From Pyrrhoderma lamaoense (Eukaryota; Basidiomycota; Agaricomycetes; Hymenochaetales; Hymenochaetaceae): a DNA stretch of 64,000 nt. Positions 12,425-22,933 of this stretch are shown one piece after another (the stretch's first letter is position 1; every line of letters starts with the position of its first letter). The stretch spans positions 124,001-188,000 of the forward strand of contig NBAZ01000001.1 in NCBI GenBank assembly GCA_002794735.1. Reading direction: 5' to 3'. The translations under genes were made by a program, and so were the position numbers. The notes beneath the pieces are model-generated. The model was not told where the DNA came from and searched no databases. It saw only the letters and a list, made by a program, of their open reading frames with translations.

Positions 12425-13431
12425 ATGTCTACTAATCCTCCAAATCAGTTGCTTCCAAAGCTGTTCCAAATGATCTACCTAGGGCTACTACAAGTAGTAG
12501 CAATGAGATCACTAGACCTAAATCTAGCTCTGCAGATTCCGCTAGTGGTACGACTCTTCAAAAAAAATCTTTATCACCCGAAGAAGCATATGCAAGACAG
12601 AGGAGGGTTGATGTAGTCGCATCGTCTTTAGCAAAAAAGGAAGAATCATCCAGGAGTGTAAGCGAAGCTTCGAAACTAGAAAATATCCTCAGAAGGCGAC
12701 TTGAAAGTTCAGGTAGCGTATGATATCTCCATAACGTTCTTTTTTAAACTAGCAAGCCTGACAATGAGTATGTGAACATGAAGGAATAAAGAAATGCTAC
12801 AGGGGTGGTAGTGAGTTCACTGTAAGCTACTATACTGGTGTAAAGGTCCACCATTCACTTTTGTACTAACTAATTCTTGAATGACCAGGTGGATATCGCT
12901 CAGTCCGTAATTCACGTTGGTGCGTAACTATAGATACCTTATGCTTCATTGGTATGTACATAACACTCTATTATACATACAGGAAAGTACACGCAAGTTA
13001 GATGTCGTTACAAAAGCTGTAGAGACCCACCGGTTCCTACATTAAAGATGAACCCCATAATGAGGAGAAATTGCAGAGTTGCGGAGGATGTGATCGACGT
13101 TGCGATACATAGACTTTTGAAATACGCAAAGGCACATATCGAAGTGCATTTAAACCATTTAAAGAAGAATAAGAAGACGAAAAATCTTGACTATCTTGAA
13201 AACCTGGACACAGATATACTAGATGAGGCAAACTCTATCTACAGAAGGCTTAAACCACAAGCAAGAAATGAAGATGCTTATAAATCCGATGGTTATATTA
13301 ACCTGAAAGCCGTCCAATCTGTGGAATATGATCTTGAGCCGGACGCGGATGCGGACGTAATAAAAAAAGCTAGTCTGGGTAAGGTTCTCTCAGGTCTTGT
13401 AAAAGGCAAGGGTAATAAAACCAAAATTTGA
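12425..13431 (+). CDS. Uncharacterised family, paralogue C (N-terminal frameshift)
   Basis: Function unknown. Exons about 12425-12712, 12803-12810 (an 8-nt micro-exon, tentative), 12889-12919 and 12983-13431, with intron phases like A, B and D and the same 31-nt third exon. The aligned start ATG is at 12425, but within the first 10 codons the family frame (AVPNDLPRATT..., then SPEEAYARQRR) lies one base over, so one base seems missing near 12440. Exon 4 gives YTQVRCRYKSCRDPP then NCRVAEDVIDVAIHRLLKY, keeping the Cx3C...CR.AEDVI..AIH pattern of D, a Lys-rich helix, an acidic stretch (EPDADADV) and a basic end (KGKGNKTK). More diverged from A and D than they are from each other. Confidence 0.6.
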
Positions 13432-14533
13432 AAGTGAAATCGATACTAGGCTAGAAATTAGTATAAGATGTCAATAGAAATTATCGAATGAATATGCTGA
13501 TGTTATGTTTTGTCGTCATAAAGGACTTTCAGCGCAATTCTAAATTAAGGTTTACAGGCTTTGTAGTTCCCATGTGAATGCCTGTCACACTGTCGAGTAT
13601 GCACCTACACATTCATACATAACAGGTCATCTACTACCTAGTAATATATGAGATAGTCTTGCATTTTTATCCCGAGAGGCCGTTGTAGGACTAAACAAGT
13701 AGATGGCCGGCCGTAGTGCACTTTGTAACTTGCCTTGAGAGTCCATTATTACTATATTTCCTTACTCTCGGCCGCGTTTTCGGCACATTTCTCTTCCTAT
13801 TTCTCTTCAAGTCTTATTAATACTCGAGAAAATGATTCGTTTATATGGCCCCCTCGTTTCTGATAGCCTAAATCTATCGTTCAGTGGCATACAGTATGGG
13901 GATAGTGAAAGGATAAGATAGTATGCATTCTTGGTTTTTTTACAAACTCGAAAAGCGGATAGAGTAGTTTTCAAATTACTATCACTAGTAGCATTATTTA
14001 TTTATTTTGAACGCTTATATACTTTTAAGTATTAGAATAGCAAAGAGAGAGGGAACAATGAAGAAATGCTTCCTACTATGATACGGTTAATTCAAGTTAG
14101 TGGAGTGACTATCACTCGCTGGGATCAAATTGCAGATTTATCTAGGATGTATTTGCGTGCCAGGGGAGTAGTATGGGACAAAACTGGAAAAACCTTATCT
14201 GCTTTACAGCAATATTCGTTTGGAATACAATGTACATGTACTTTCTGGCGGACGTTATCTGCGAGTAGACTTAGATATTAAATTTCACTAATGAGGAAGC
14301 GTGTGAATTATAGGATAATTGTACCAGCAAACAATATATCCCTGAAGGCTCATTTTGCGACATAGTTGGGTAGGTATCTTACGAAGCGGCGTTAAGGCTT
14401 ACAAAAGCTTTGTATGTACTTTCGTCTTACCTTGACTTCAATGTTGTGAGTGCAATATTCGATTCATTAAGACTGATATAGACTCGGCTTTCTTGGCTTA
14501 CCGGATCCTCATCTATTCCCAAGAAAATTTTTC
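13432..14533. other. Intergenic, 5' part of duplicated block (copy 2)
   Basis: No gene seen. From about 13652 the sequence is the second copy of the flank found upstream of paralogue A. The small frame 14066-14281 is not conserved in frame in copy 1. Confidence 0.5.
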
Positions 14534-16545
14534 ATGTGTAGTAGTGCTCTCAAGCCCGTTGCTCAGAAACCACAGAGATCTGTTCCAAACGCTACAATAA
14601 CCAAACCTGGTGCAAGCCAAGACGGTAAAAATCAAAGTAAAAAAGCAGCACCCAATGTCAATAGTGTCTCTGCTGCTACTCCCAGGAAAGCAGCTCTGAC
14701 TCCTGAGCAGGCTAGTAAAGTCAGACCAGCGGTTGAAATTATGAGTAAATCTATGGGATACAAATGGGATGTACAGAAAAAGAAAGCTGAATTTGAAGAA
14801 CAACTTGAGAAATCAGGTACTTTTATATTTTTCTTCAATATTATCACTATGCCTGATATATCCTTATCATTTATAAGCAATAAAGACTTACTTCAAAGCT
14901 GGTACATTTACTGTGAGTAGATTCGGTGATATTGAGGCTCATTGTATAGACTAACTATTCCTGTATCGAAAAGGTGGATATTGAAAACAAGACAGTCTTT
15001 CTTGGTAAGTAGATAGAAATGCATCTTATGAGAACAGCACTTACGTAGCACACAGACAAGTATGTACAAATTGATTGTCGAGTGAAATACTGCGGTGTAC
15101 TGCCTCCCGAGCAGTTACCGTTAAATGAAGAATTTGCACCCTATTGTCGTACTGCAGAGGATGTCATACCCCTTGCGATACACAGTATCTTAGCTTACGC
15201 GGCGAGACATTTTCGACAGCACTTACAAGTCGCTGAAATATTAGACAGAGGTGATGTAGAAGAGTGCGTTGTTCTTAATCGTAGGGAATCAAATCTTCGT
15301 AAGGTTATGACGAAAATGGTTTTGGCCCTCCAACCACAGTTGAATAGAAAAGATTTAGGCGGACTTGATACCCCTCTGAGGGCCGTCCGCGAGTTAGCCT
15401 TAAGTTGGAATCTAGAGGTGGTAAATCTATACTTAAGACAATAACAGAAAAACTGAAGCTCGGCGGAGCGTCTGCTAGTGATAAAAAGAGCACTGGTACC
15501 GCTGCTGGTACTGCAAGCAATTCAAATAATACAACAATTAGTAGAAGAAGCATATAAATAGTAACACATATAGTTAAAGTAGTATATTATAATACAGTCT
15601 AAGAATAACAGACACTTAACGCGATTTCTGGATTAAAGATCAGTTCTATAAACATTGTGGGCGACCACGTGAATGTCTATTTCATTGACGGATGCATTGT
15701 ATGTGCATACGTATGCACTGAGAACTCGGTCCATTTTTAGTTCTTAGGACAACCCGTGGGCTAGGGTGAAGCTATGATAAAAGCCCAAGAAACAGAGTGT
15801 GAGATTTCTGGTTTTTTTTTTTGCGAGCAGAAGCTATAAAGGACTATAGTTATATACATAACATATTATTGAGAAAATAATATTCTTATATTCAAATCGT
15901 AACGATCATTCATCTCTTTATAATCAACATCTAAGCAAGGAAAAAAGAAAAAGTTAACGCGGCTGCTTTGATCGCCTATAGATAGTCCACTTCGTACGTG
16001 TATACCAGTTTTGCGAGTTGTCCATACCTTCCGGTTGTATGGCCCTCCGGTTCATGAATGTTATTATAGTAAAATAAAGCTAAAGGTGCCGAGAGATGCT
16101 ACACAGCTAATACTTATCTACTAGAAGGTGATTGTACATGTACATGCACATCTATACTCACGGATCAATACCTGTGTATAACAAATTGTCAGTTTTAGGC
16201 GCAAATATAACTCATTTTGAAGATCAAAACTCCGGAGCTTAACGGCATCATATTCCGTTTCCTGTGCAATACTTTATAAGGTTGTAGGGAAAACGTACTT
16301 CTTTCATACCGGAATATATAGTGTATGTAGGTCATTATCAATAGAGAAGGTACCTGATCTGTACTTCACAAGTCTTACGCCGAACGGTTCACGTGGTTCC
16401 GGAGATGATCTATTTCCAAGCTTGATACCGGAACGGAAATAACTTACCCACCCCTGGAAGCATCTGATTTTACGAAAGATCCATCCATACGAGGATAGAT
16501 CCTTCCAGGTCATAGAGAACGTCTCTTCGTTGTTCTTTTTCTGTA
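13652..16545 (+). repeat. Segmental duplication, copy 2 (pairs with 3167-6268)
   Basis: Second copy of the block carrying paralogue D, in the same orientation and about 10.5 kb from copy 1. It lacks the 256-bp segment of copy 1 and has about 48 bp extra near 15600 and a short extra piece near 16275. The high similarity of non-coding flanks shows a recent event. Paralogues B and C and GDT1 lie between the copies. Confidence 0.85.
14534..15557 (+). CDS. Uncharacterised family, paralogue D (C-terminal frameshift)
   Basis: Function unknown. Exons 14534-14816, 14899-14912, 14974-15004 and 15056-15557, identical in layout to A. Exon 4 is the best reference for the family: YVQIDCRVKYC, then PYCRTAEDVIPLAIHSIL, a helix with HFRQHLQVAE, RRESNLRKVMTKM and QPQLNRKDLGGLDTPLRAV. 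As written, the frame then ends at 15444, but paralogue A has CCC where D has CC at about 15387; with that base the frame runs on to 15557 through the same basic and Ser/Thr/Gly-rich tail as A. So the A and D defects lie in different places, and each copy covers the other's break. Either both are decaying, or both are undercalls. Confidence 0.65.
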
Positions 16546-16743
16546 ACCTCTTGCTCCGCTCCACGACCGCTAAGAGCGTCACTAATTCGCAATATCTATG
16601 CTTAGTTCCACGCTTAAAATGTATATATACCTGTGCTTTTTTGTTCTTTCAACTTCATCCTCCCTTTACTCAGTTCCGATTAAGCTTGTACCAGGCCTTT
16701 TTACTCATTCAACACCATACACTCACATTTATCACTGAGAAAT
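15558..16743. other. Intergenic, 3' part of duplicated block and promoter region
   Basis: Up to about 16545 duplicated from 5358-6268. From 16546 it is unique, with a TATA-like TGTATATATAC near 16620 followed by a CT-rich leader, fitting a promoter for the small gene at 16744. Confidence 0.5.
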
Positions 16744-17148
16744 ATGATCAACGCTGGTCTATCACCCGTCTCCACACGCTCAGAAAGCCAGAAGGTATTG
16801 AATGTGGCTTGAGCTCATTGAATTGAGTATTGACTGACCACTTGATTAGACAACTTCTTCTGCATCTTCGACGTCATCGAAAATCTCATCTCTGTTCAAT
16901 CACCGCAGGTTAAGTCATGTACGTCATCATCTCACTATGTTACCTCTTATCGTCCAGGTCCTGATACACAAACTGCTCTAGAAACGCCTTGACCCTAAAG
17001 CGTCAACGACTACTCTGACGAGTTCTACCTTAGTTTTGTGAATATCTCTTCTTTCTCTTCATGAAACTATTACTAATTTACAATTGATATCAAGGCTGAG
17101 GAGTTAGATTACGATAATATGGCTTGGGGTTCCAAGTCTCGGAAGTAA
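16744..17148 (+). CDS. Small spliced gene, AWG-tail micro-protein 1 (66 aa)
   Basis: Function unknown. Proposed exons 16744-16794, 16850-16908, 17001-17037 and 17095-17148 sum to 67 codons with good phases. Introns are 55, 92 and 57 bp. The product starts MINAGLSPVSTRSESQK, continues with a Ser/Thr-rich segment ending ISSLFNHR, then DYSDEFYLSF, and ends with AEELDYDNMAWGSKSRK. It has no signal peptide or membrane helix. Support comes from the TATA-like and CT-rich upstream sequence and from the similar ending and intron position in the gene at 19978-20518. The acceptor of exon 3 is the least certain; an alternative AG lies at about 16959. Other open readings give stops. Confidence 0.5.
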
Positions 17149-19977
17149 TAATCCTTCTGAAGGAAATTGTCTTGAATGTTCCCTGTTTAAATGTACTACT
17201 GTCCACTTCTTGTCTGTATTCCATAAAATTATTGTACTCGTATGCTATATAGTATTCAATGTTGTAGGTTTTAAACGATATTATAATATACCCATTATCT
17301 GTCTCCTAAATCAATTCCTAATTACCTGTCACTAGTAAATAAACTAGGAATAACAAACAATAGCATATGCTGCAATCTGTACAACGTATATACAATTGTA
17401 AGGAAGCTTCAGAAAACTAAAAAAGCTATCAACGCATGTGTTGTCATCCATTAGTAAGACAAAGTGGCTTTTATGGGAAGACGGATAGTGTTAAGGGGTT
17501 GAAAGAGCTCTTTTCGTAAGAAGGCTAAGAGTTTTTGCCATCCACGGTAATACAACTGAATAAGCCAAGTATTTCTCGGAACCGTTCTTGTCTGCATGGC
17601 ACGTATAATTCCAGAAACAAGCTCAACATCGATACACAGCCCTGCCTGGTGTGGCACTCCACAGATGCTTCCTATGAGAGTCCTGAACCAGAATTGAGAA
17701 AATCCAAGCTTGCTTTACCCTAAAAATTACAAACAATCGGGATTTTGTAAGGTACTAAGAAGAAACTCGATACATGTACACGAGAGATTCTAGAGTCATG
17801 GGGTAGCCCGTAACAAGAAGCGACAATTTTCGTCACTGAGTTTTGTTCTATGATGGGGATGTACTTCTCATTTTAGAACAACAATCTGTAGCATACGAGA
17901 GAGGATTCCAGCCCAGGCTAGATCAACCCGATTCAATCTCGCGTATAACATATTCTCATTAACCAGACAACAGAGTAACAATGTCTTCCGACCTTAGGAT
18001 TGAGTCATTTGTTTTTGTAGTTAAGCACATCTTTTGATCCCTCTTTCCATTGGGCGCCACAGCGCTTCAGATTCAATAGGATTGGAGCTTTCAGGTACAT
18101 GTGGCTGATATCTCCTGATGTTTGGGTAGCGTAGTTTGCTACACAAAGAACTTTTCTTGGGCTGAGGTTAGTTGAACTCAGAAGACTCATCCGAAATCAA
18201 GAGCGTGGATAAAAGTGGACCCAGCATTTATCCAGGAAGTTTGTCTGTTTTTGGATGTATCAAACTTTGTTTATTTTCCTCCGTCTCTCTATCTTCCCTG
18301 TCTAGTACATTACTTGTTTTTTGTACAAATTCCAGACAGCCCCATGAGAACAAGGGTTTTAAGAGACGGAGTTTATCTGAGACCTATGATTCCCGAGTCA
18401 GGTTCATCAGTAGAAGTATAATCACAAACAAAAGAAGCAAAGCTCTTTCACGCAAATACATGTATAGAACAAAGGCCCGTCTCAACACACTCTCCCTTGA
18501 ACGGGGAACTATACCTAACCAACTCCTTGTTTCAGCGATCTAGATTTATACATTCGCACTGAGAGAGTCGCCTGTATTACTTCTAATATCCCAGCAAAAC
18601 GGAGACATCAATCAAGGTCCAAGGTAATGGCTATCCCTTCGATCCAAACTGAGACACTTTTTCCCTGCTAATAAGAAATCCTTGACTTCTTTGAATCCGG
18701 AATCAGTCTCCACTTTAAGGTAAGATAAAAAAGGGGATATAAATTTTCAATGCCTTAATGAAAGTGTCTCACTGGGATTACGAGATTGTAGCAAAGAGGA
18801 GAGGGTGTGATGTCCTCGGTCTCGATCAAAGGTGTAAAGTGGTGTATCGGATGTATTCCAAGAATACGCCCTATTTTGAGAATTTTCCGGTAAAAAGTGG
18901 ATTTTGACGTGTCTATATCGACATGGCGCCTTCGGGTATTACAGCCAGGTCATAAAAGGTGAAGATGCGTGTAACAAGATACGTGTGCTTGAGCAGAAAA
19001 TCGGGTATTGTTAGTCCTACCGACAAGTGAGAAAAAAGGATAGCTTACAAATCTAGGCGCAACACATCACCGAATAACCCGCCGTATGCATATTTCAATG
19101 GATAGGTCACCCCGATAAGCAATTTGTAGATTTTGAAAATAGCTCTATACGGCCCGATTTCTAGTATGCGGAGAGAAGTTACGTGAAACTCCGAATGTAT
19201 AGCTATCCGCATGATACATAGAAAATATGCTTCTTGTTCACGTGCCCTCCACAAGGCACAAAAGAAAGCACGGTTGTAAGTTCAGTTTTAATACCGTATA
19301 CTGACGTGTTGAGGTAGAAGACGAATAATTAGAACACTTTTGTGAGAGATTTGATACTATTCAAGAAAGAAACCTGGCTTCAGCCCTAGGTGCCCGACGT
19401 TACGTAGAAAGGACAAGCGGCTTTAGAGACGCGGGTTCTCAAAAATAAATGCACCCAATCTTTTTTTGTAATGGAGTTATGCTATTTACACACTAGTGCT
19501 ATTCCGGAGCTTCCACTTCCGATCATCTGTTATTTTATATAATTTAATATTTATGATCCAATGGGACAAGTCACGTTATCCCATTTACTGCTATTCGCCA
19601 ATAGAATGACTGGTTTGTAACCCGCAGTGAATGGATCTTAGTGGATATCAACCATCACAGCGCTGTGATTGAAATAGAAGATGAAATGGCGCCTGGAATA
19701 TTACATTGTATTCCTTTCGCCTCGCTTGCCTCGCCCGCATGATTTAGCAATATAAATGGATATGCCTCTTTCAACAATCCCCACATGCCATAAGCTGTCC
19801 ACGCACAGTGACCCTGTCGTACTATTCGCGTAGCACGTGGCCTTTATTCCTTTCCAAGTTTAATCAGCTACTTCTCTCATCATCATTCACTAACCCGTGA
19901 CCGGTTGGCAAAATATATAACAAAGCGTCTTCCTTCCCTGTTAAGGTCAAACAGTATCTCCTTCGAAAACTCGAACA
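17149..19977. other. 2.8-kb intergenic region, nothing recognised
   Basis: Only short frames without family likeness or linked exons (for example 17535-17723, 18172-18543, 19045-19254 reverse). No RNA genes or transposon motifs seen. A TATA-like AAATATATAAC near 19912 and a CT-rich stretch lie just before the start at 19978. Confidence 0.45.
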
Positions 19978-20518
19978 ATGTCCCATACCCAAAAATACCA
20001 CTCTCAAGTCCAAAACTTTACACAATACGATTCTTATGTTCGTCTATCTAATATTATCATGGTGGCGTAACTTCTTTGTTTACCTGTCAGATGCAGTTCA
20101 GGTATTCCGCAGAGTACGATGAGGAAAAGGCATCATCGACAAGTCTCTTGCAACGCATTCAAAGGAGGATCGCCCGAGTATGCCGGCCCGTAAGTTTTTA
20201 CCCCATAATGCTGTGCTATTGATCTAACTTGAAGACCCAGAAAAAACTGATGCTACAACGTAACAGTAGCATCGACAGTCTGGCTTATGCACAAAGTGAT
20301 GATTCTGTAAGCTCATCTCCTTCTCCTTAAGCATACAATGTAGTGATACGTGTGGTGTGCATGTGCAGTATGCCGAATCTCTAGAAAGCGAGAATATTGC
20401 GTGGGGGAAGGCCCCAAAGCGATCAAAACGGCAGCGTTGCAAGACAGAAAAGTATTCAAGAGACAAACCGCCAGCTAGTCCAGATGCTAGTCGTGCTATT
20501 TGCCGTCTCTGGTTGTAG
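19978..20518 (+). CDS. Small spliced gene, AWG-tail micro-protein 2 (126 aa)
   Basis: Function unknown. Exons 19978-20037, 20091-20189, 20235-20306 and 20369-20518, all joined in phase 0 and summing to 127 codons. Introns are 45-62 bp with GT..AG ends. The product begins MSHTQKYHSQVQNF and has a basic helix (LLQRIQRRIARVCR), a Ser/Asp segment (SSIDSLAYAQSDDS) and a last exon starting YAESLESENIAWGKAPKRSK. This ending matches the gene at 16744 (SDE.Y..., AEELDYDNMAWGSKSRK) and the intron sits at the same place in both. The basic tail could be a nuclear signal, which is inference. It is predicted soluble. Confidence 0.6.
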
Positions 20519-21335
20519 CATATACGTTCACGTTCCGTTCATGACTTTTAACGTCCTCTTTCATGTCTCCGTCTACTAGTTTCATTACATATCTGAATTG
20601 TAAAATTAGCAGTTAGTTACCCTTGCAAGAACAATCAATCAAATTTTTATCCATTCGTTATTCACGTCCGCGGAACAGAGTGAAGTATGAGTTCATCAGG
20701 CAAAATTGAATTCGACGCCGAGTAAACCGTGTTATAATTAGAGTGATTTCTAAAAATTCTCTGATAGAGTTCAGTAGTGGCTTCAGCGGCGGAAAGTTGT
20801 CGAGATAGCATGCCGATATTAGAACACCATGCGACAAACTTTAATACTCAGGGGATATATGAATAGAAAGATTCAGAACACAGGTAAGCAAAGAGGAAGG
20901 CTGATCTAGGAGTTCGGAGACCGTGCTTCGCGAATTGACGGGTTCACATACTGGAGATCTCAGAAGTATACTCTGAACTCAATGCTATCGTACTCGAGTA
21001 GACGAGTTGATACCATTGAAATCTATATAGAATTACTTCTTGTATGAGCGGTATTATCCGCTATTCTCCTGAGCATATGGTGTCTGAGGGGGAATCGGTT
21101 ATCGTATTGTTCGCAATACCATTTTAGAGTTGTGTTTCCCTTCGCAGTGTACCCCTGCAGCTTTGTATGTACTAGATAGAATCTAGACCTCTATGAGTTT
21201 GAATGAGAACTAAGAATGGGGATATTAGATACTTAATTGCTGCAGGTAGCGAGTAGAGTTCTTACATGAGTATATCATATCATAAATAGATTTCGTATAT
21301 TGCATGCTAAACAGTACTGTGTTCTCCACATAAGG
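20519..21335. other. Intergenic, nothing recognised
   Basis: 3' flank of the small plus-strand gene and of the convergent lipoate octanoyltransferase gene. No supported frames or RNA genes. Confidence 0.5.
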
Positions 21336-22172
21336 TTACGGTAAGGGTTCTCTAGGAGAAGGTTTCTCCTCCTCTAAAGCTCTGGCCTCGTGCTCGAGGT
21401 TTAATATGACCTTTGTGACTTTATCATCTCCACCGAGAGTAAGGCTGGCCATCTCCCTTCTCATTAAATGTCCAAAGATTTTTACTAAATTCGGAATTTG
21501 ATCCGCAACATTTACACTAGCTTCAGGAGTCGTCCTACTTCTGCCTGCAATGGAGCCAGCTTTGACGTCTGCTAGGCCACAAGCGACAATTTTATCAAAC
21601 CAATTGCACGGTTCATGAGTGACGTTGATAGAGAATCCATGATTTGTGAGCCTATGCCGTACTTGAACACCGATGCTAGAGATTTTTGTTTTCGCTCCAC
21701 GACCATCGCCATCGTCAAGGAATACGCCAGTATGCTCTGACGGCGCGTGCACAATTCCGTGCGCTTCGTTCAAGTGGGCCTGGATTGTACGTTGTATAAT
21801 GCAGATATAGTCCCGTATGGACACGGCGGGTGTGGCACGCCCAAGATCCAAGAGTGGGTATCCTACCAGTTGACCTGGCCCATGGTACGTCAACTCACCT
21901 CCTCGCTGTGTACTTTCAAAATCAGCGCCCATCATCTGCAAACGCATTCTTTCGCCCCGGATGTTTTCTTCTAGCTGTCTCCTCCCCGCTGTAAAAACCG
22001 GTCGATGTTGAAGCAAGAGCAAATAGTCACGATGTCCCCCATTAGCGCGACGCTGAGCTAGTTGGACCTCATGAATGAAATTCTGAAGTAATAACGTTTG
22101 ATGGTAAGGTAGAGGTGAAGAAAAATAATGATAGAGTATTGGAGGCAACTTTGGTGTCATACTATGAAGCAA
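21336..22172 (-). CDS. LIP2: Octanoyl-[ACP]:protein N-octanoyltransferase (LipB/Lip2)
   Basis: Transfers octanoate from mitochondrial acyl-carrier protein to the lipoyl domains of E2 and H proteins, the first step of lipoate synthesis. A single uninterrupted exon of 278 codons. LipB motifs are all present: the RGGELTYHGPGQLVGYPLLDL block (split here as RGGELTYHGPGQ and LVGYPLLDL), KISSIGVQVRHRLTNHGFS with the catalytic lysine, and CNWFDKIVACGL with the catalytic cysteine in ACGL. Translation may start at the first or the fifth codon (both Met). The N-terminus is short for a targeting peptide. It is notable that a lipoyl-carrying E2 gene lies 13 kb away, but gene clustering is not implied. Confidence 0.95.
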   Translation of the reverse strand: MLHSMTPKLPPILYHYFSSPLPYHQTLLLQNFIHEVQLAQRRANGGHRDYLLLLQHRPVFTAGRRQLEENIRGERMRLQMMGADFESTQRGGELTYHGPGQLVGYPLLDLGRATPAVSIRDYICIIQRTIQAHLNEAHGIVHAPSEHTGVFLDDGDGRGAKTKISSIGVQVRHRLTNHGFSINVTHEPCNWFDKIVACGLADVKAGSIAGRSRTTPEASVNVADQIPNLVKIFGHLMRREMASLTLGGDDKVTKVILNLEHEARALEEEKPSPREPLP

Positions 22173-22933
22173 GTCGTTTGTATCTGTTGAGGAGATGATT
22201 CATGTGGCAGATGTCGATCAATCATTTTGGACTGATCTGACTACGTATACCAAGTAAATGTCCATTATACTTCACCATTCATCAATACTGAAGTCTACTT
22301 CATATCACAGTATTGGATAAGTAATTTTTCAATATATGTACGCTATGGTAATGATGGATTTTCCGAGAAAATCTAGTACTGGTGGTAAATGCTGGGCGTG
22401 CTAGCACAAACAATGTTCAAGTTGTAACAATGACACAAGAGCCTCAGTTTGTGCAAATAAATTCACGAATCATTCTACACCTTTACTCTTGTATCAGAAT
22501 CAAAATCAACAACAACACTTACTCCTAACTTCATCCGATTGCGTGCTTGCCATTCGGCTTCAGTATAGGGTTCCTTACAACTATTCTAGTACTTGAAATT
22601 TGATATTTTCAATCTCTTGTCTGCTCTCTACTCCACTTTCCTTGTAGAGTACTCTAACAATGTGGCATAACCATGTTTCACGAATCTAAGTACTTCTTTG
22701 CTTCCATACCTTTGTCTTGTCACCTAACAGACAGGGCTTGTATCTTCGTAATGCACCTATGCACTTCTGACAACGCTTCTGCTTTCACATGACTAAAAAG
22801 TGCTCTTGAACCTTGCTAATATAGGACTACTGGTCCACGCTTATACCTTCTTCAGCCATCTTATCTCACGAGCTTACTACAATGTAATCTCTAGCTCGTC
22901 CTCGGCTCTTCATAGGCTTCATCTCGTACATAC
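22173..22933. other. Intergenic, divergent promoter region
   Basis: Separates the minus-strand LIP2 gene from the plus-strand MFS gene and so holds both promoters. No gene of its own is supported; the frame 22800-23099 is an out-of-frame shadow. Confidence 0.5.

Noticed and set aside
3167..16545. Duplicated block as a transposon or retroelement
   Set aside because: No transposase, reverse transcriptase, long terminal repeats or inverted ends at the borders.
16304..16582. Reverse-strand open frame in the duplicated block, also open in copy 1 near 6060-6260
   Set aside because: Shared only because the blocks are nearly identical. It has no family likeness and no evidence of constraint at codon positions.
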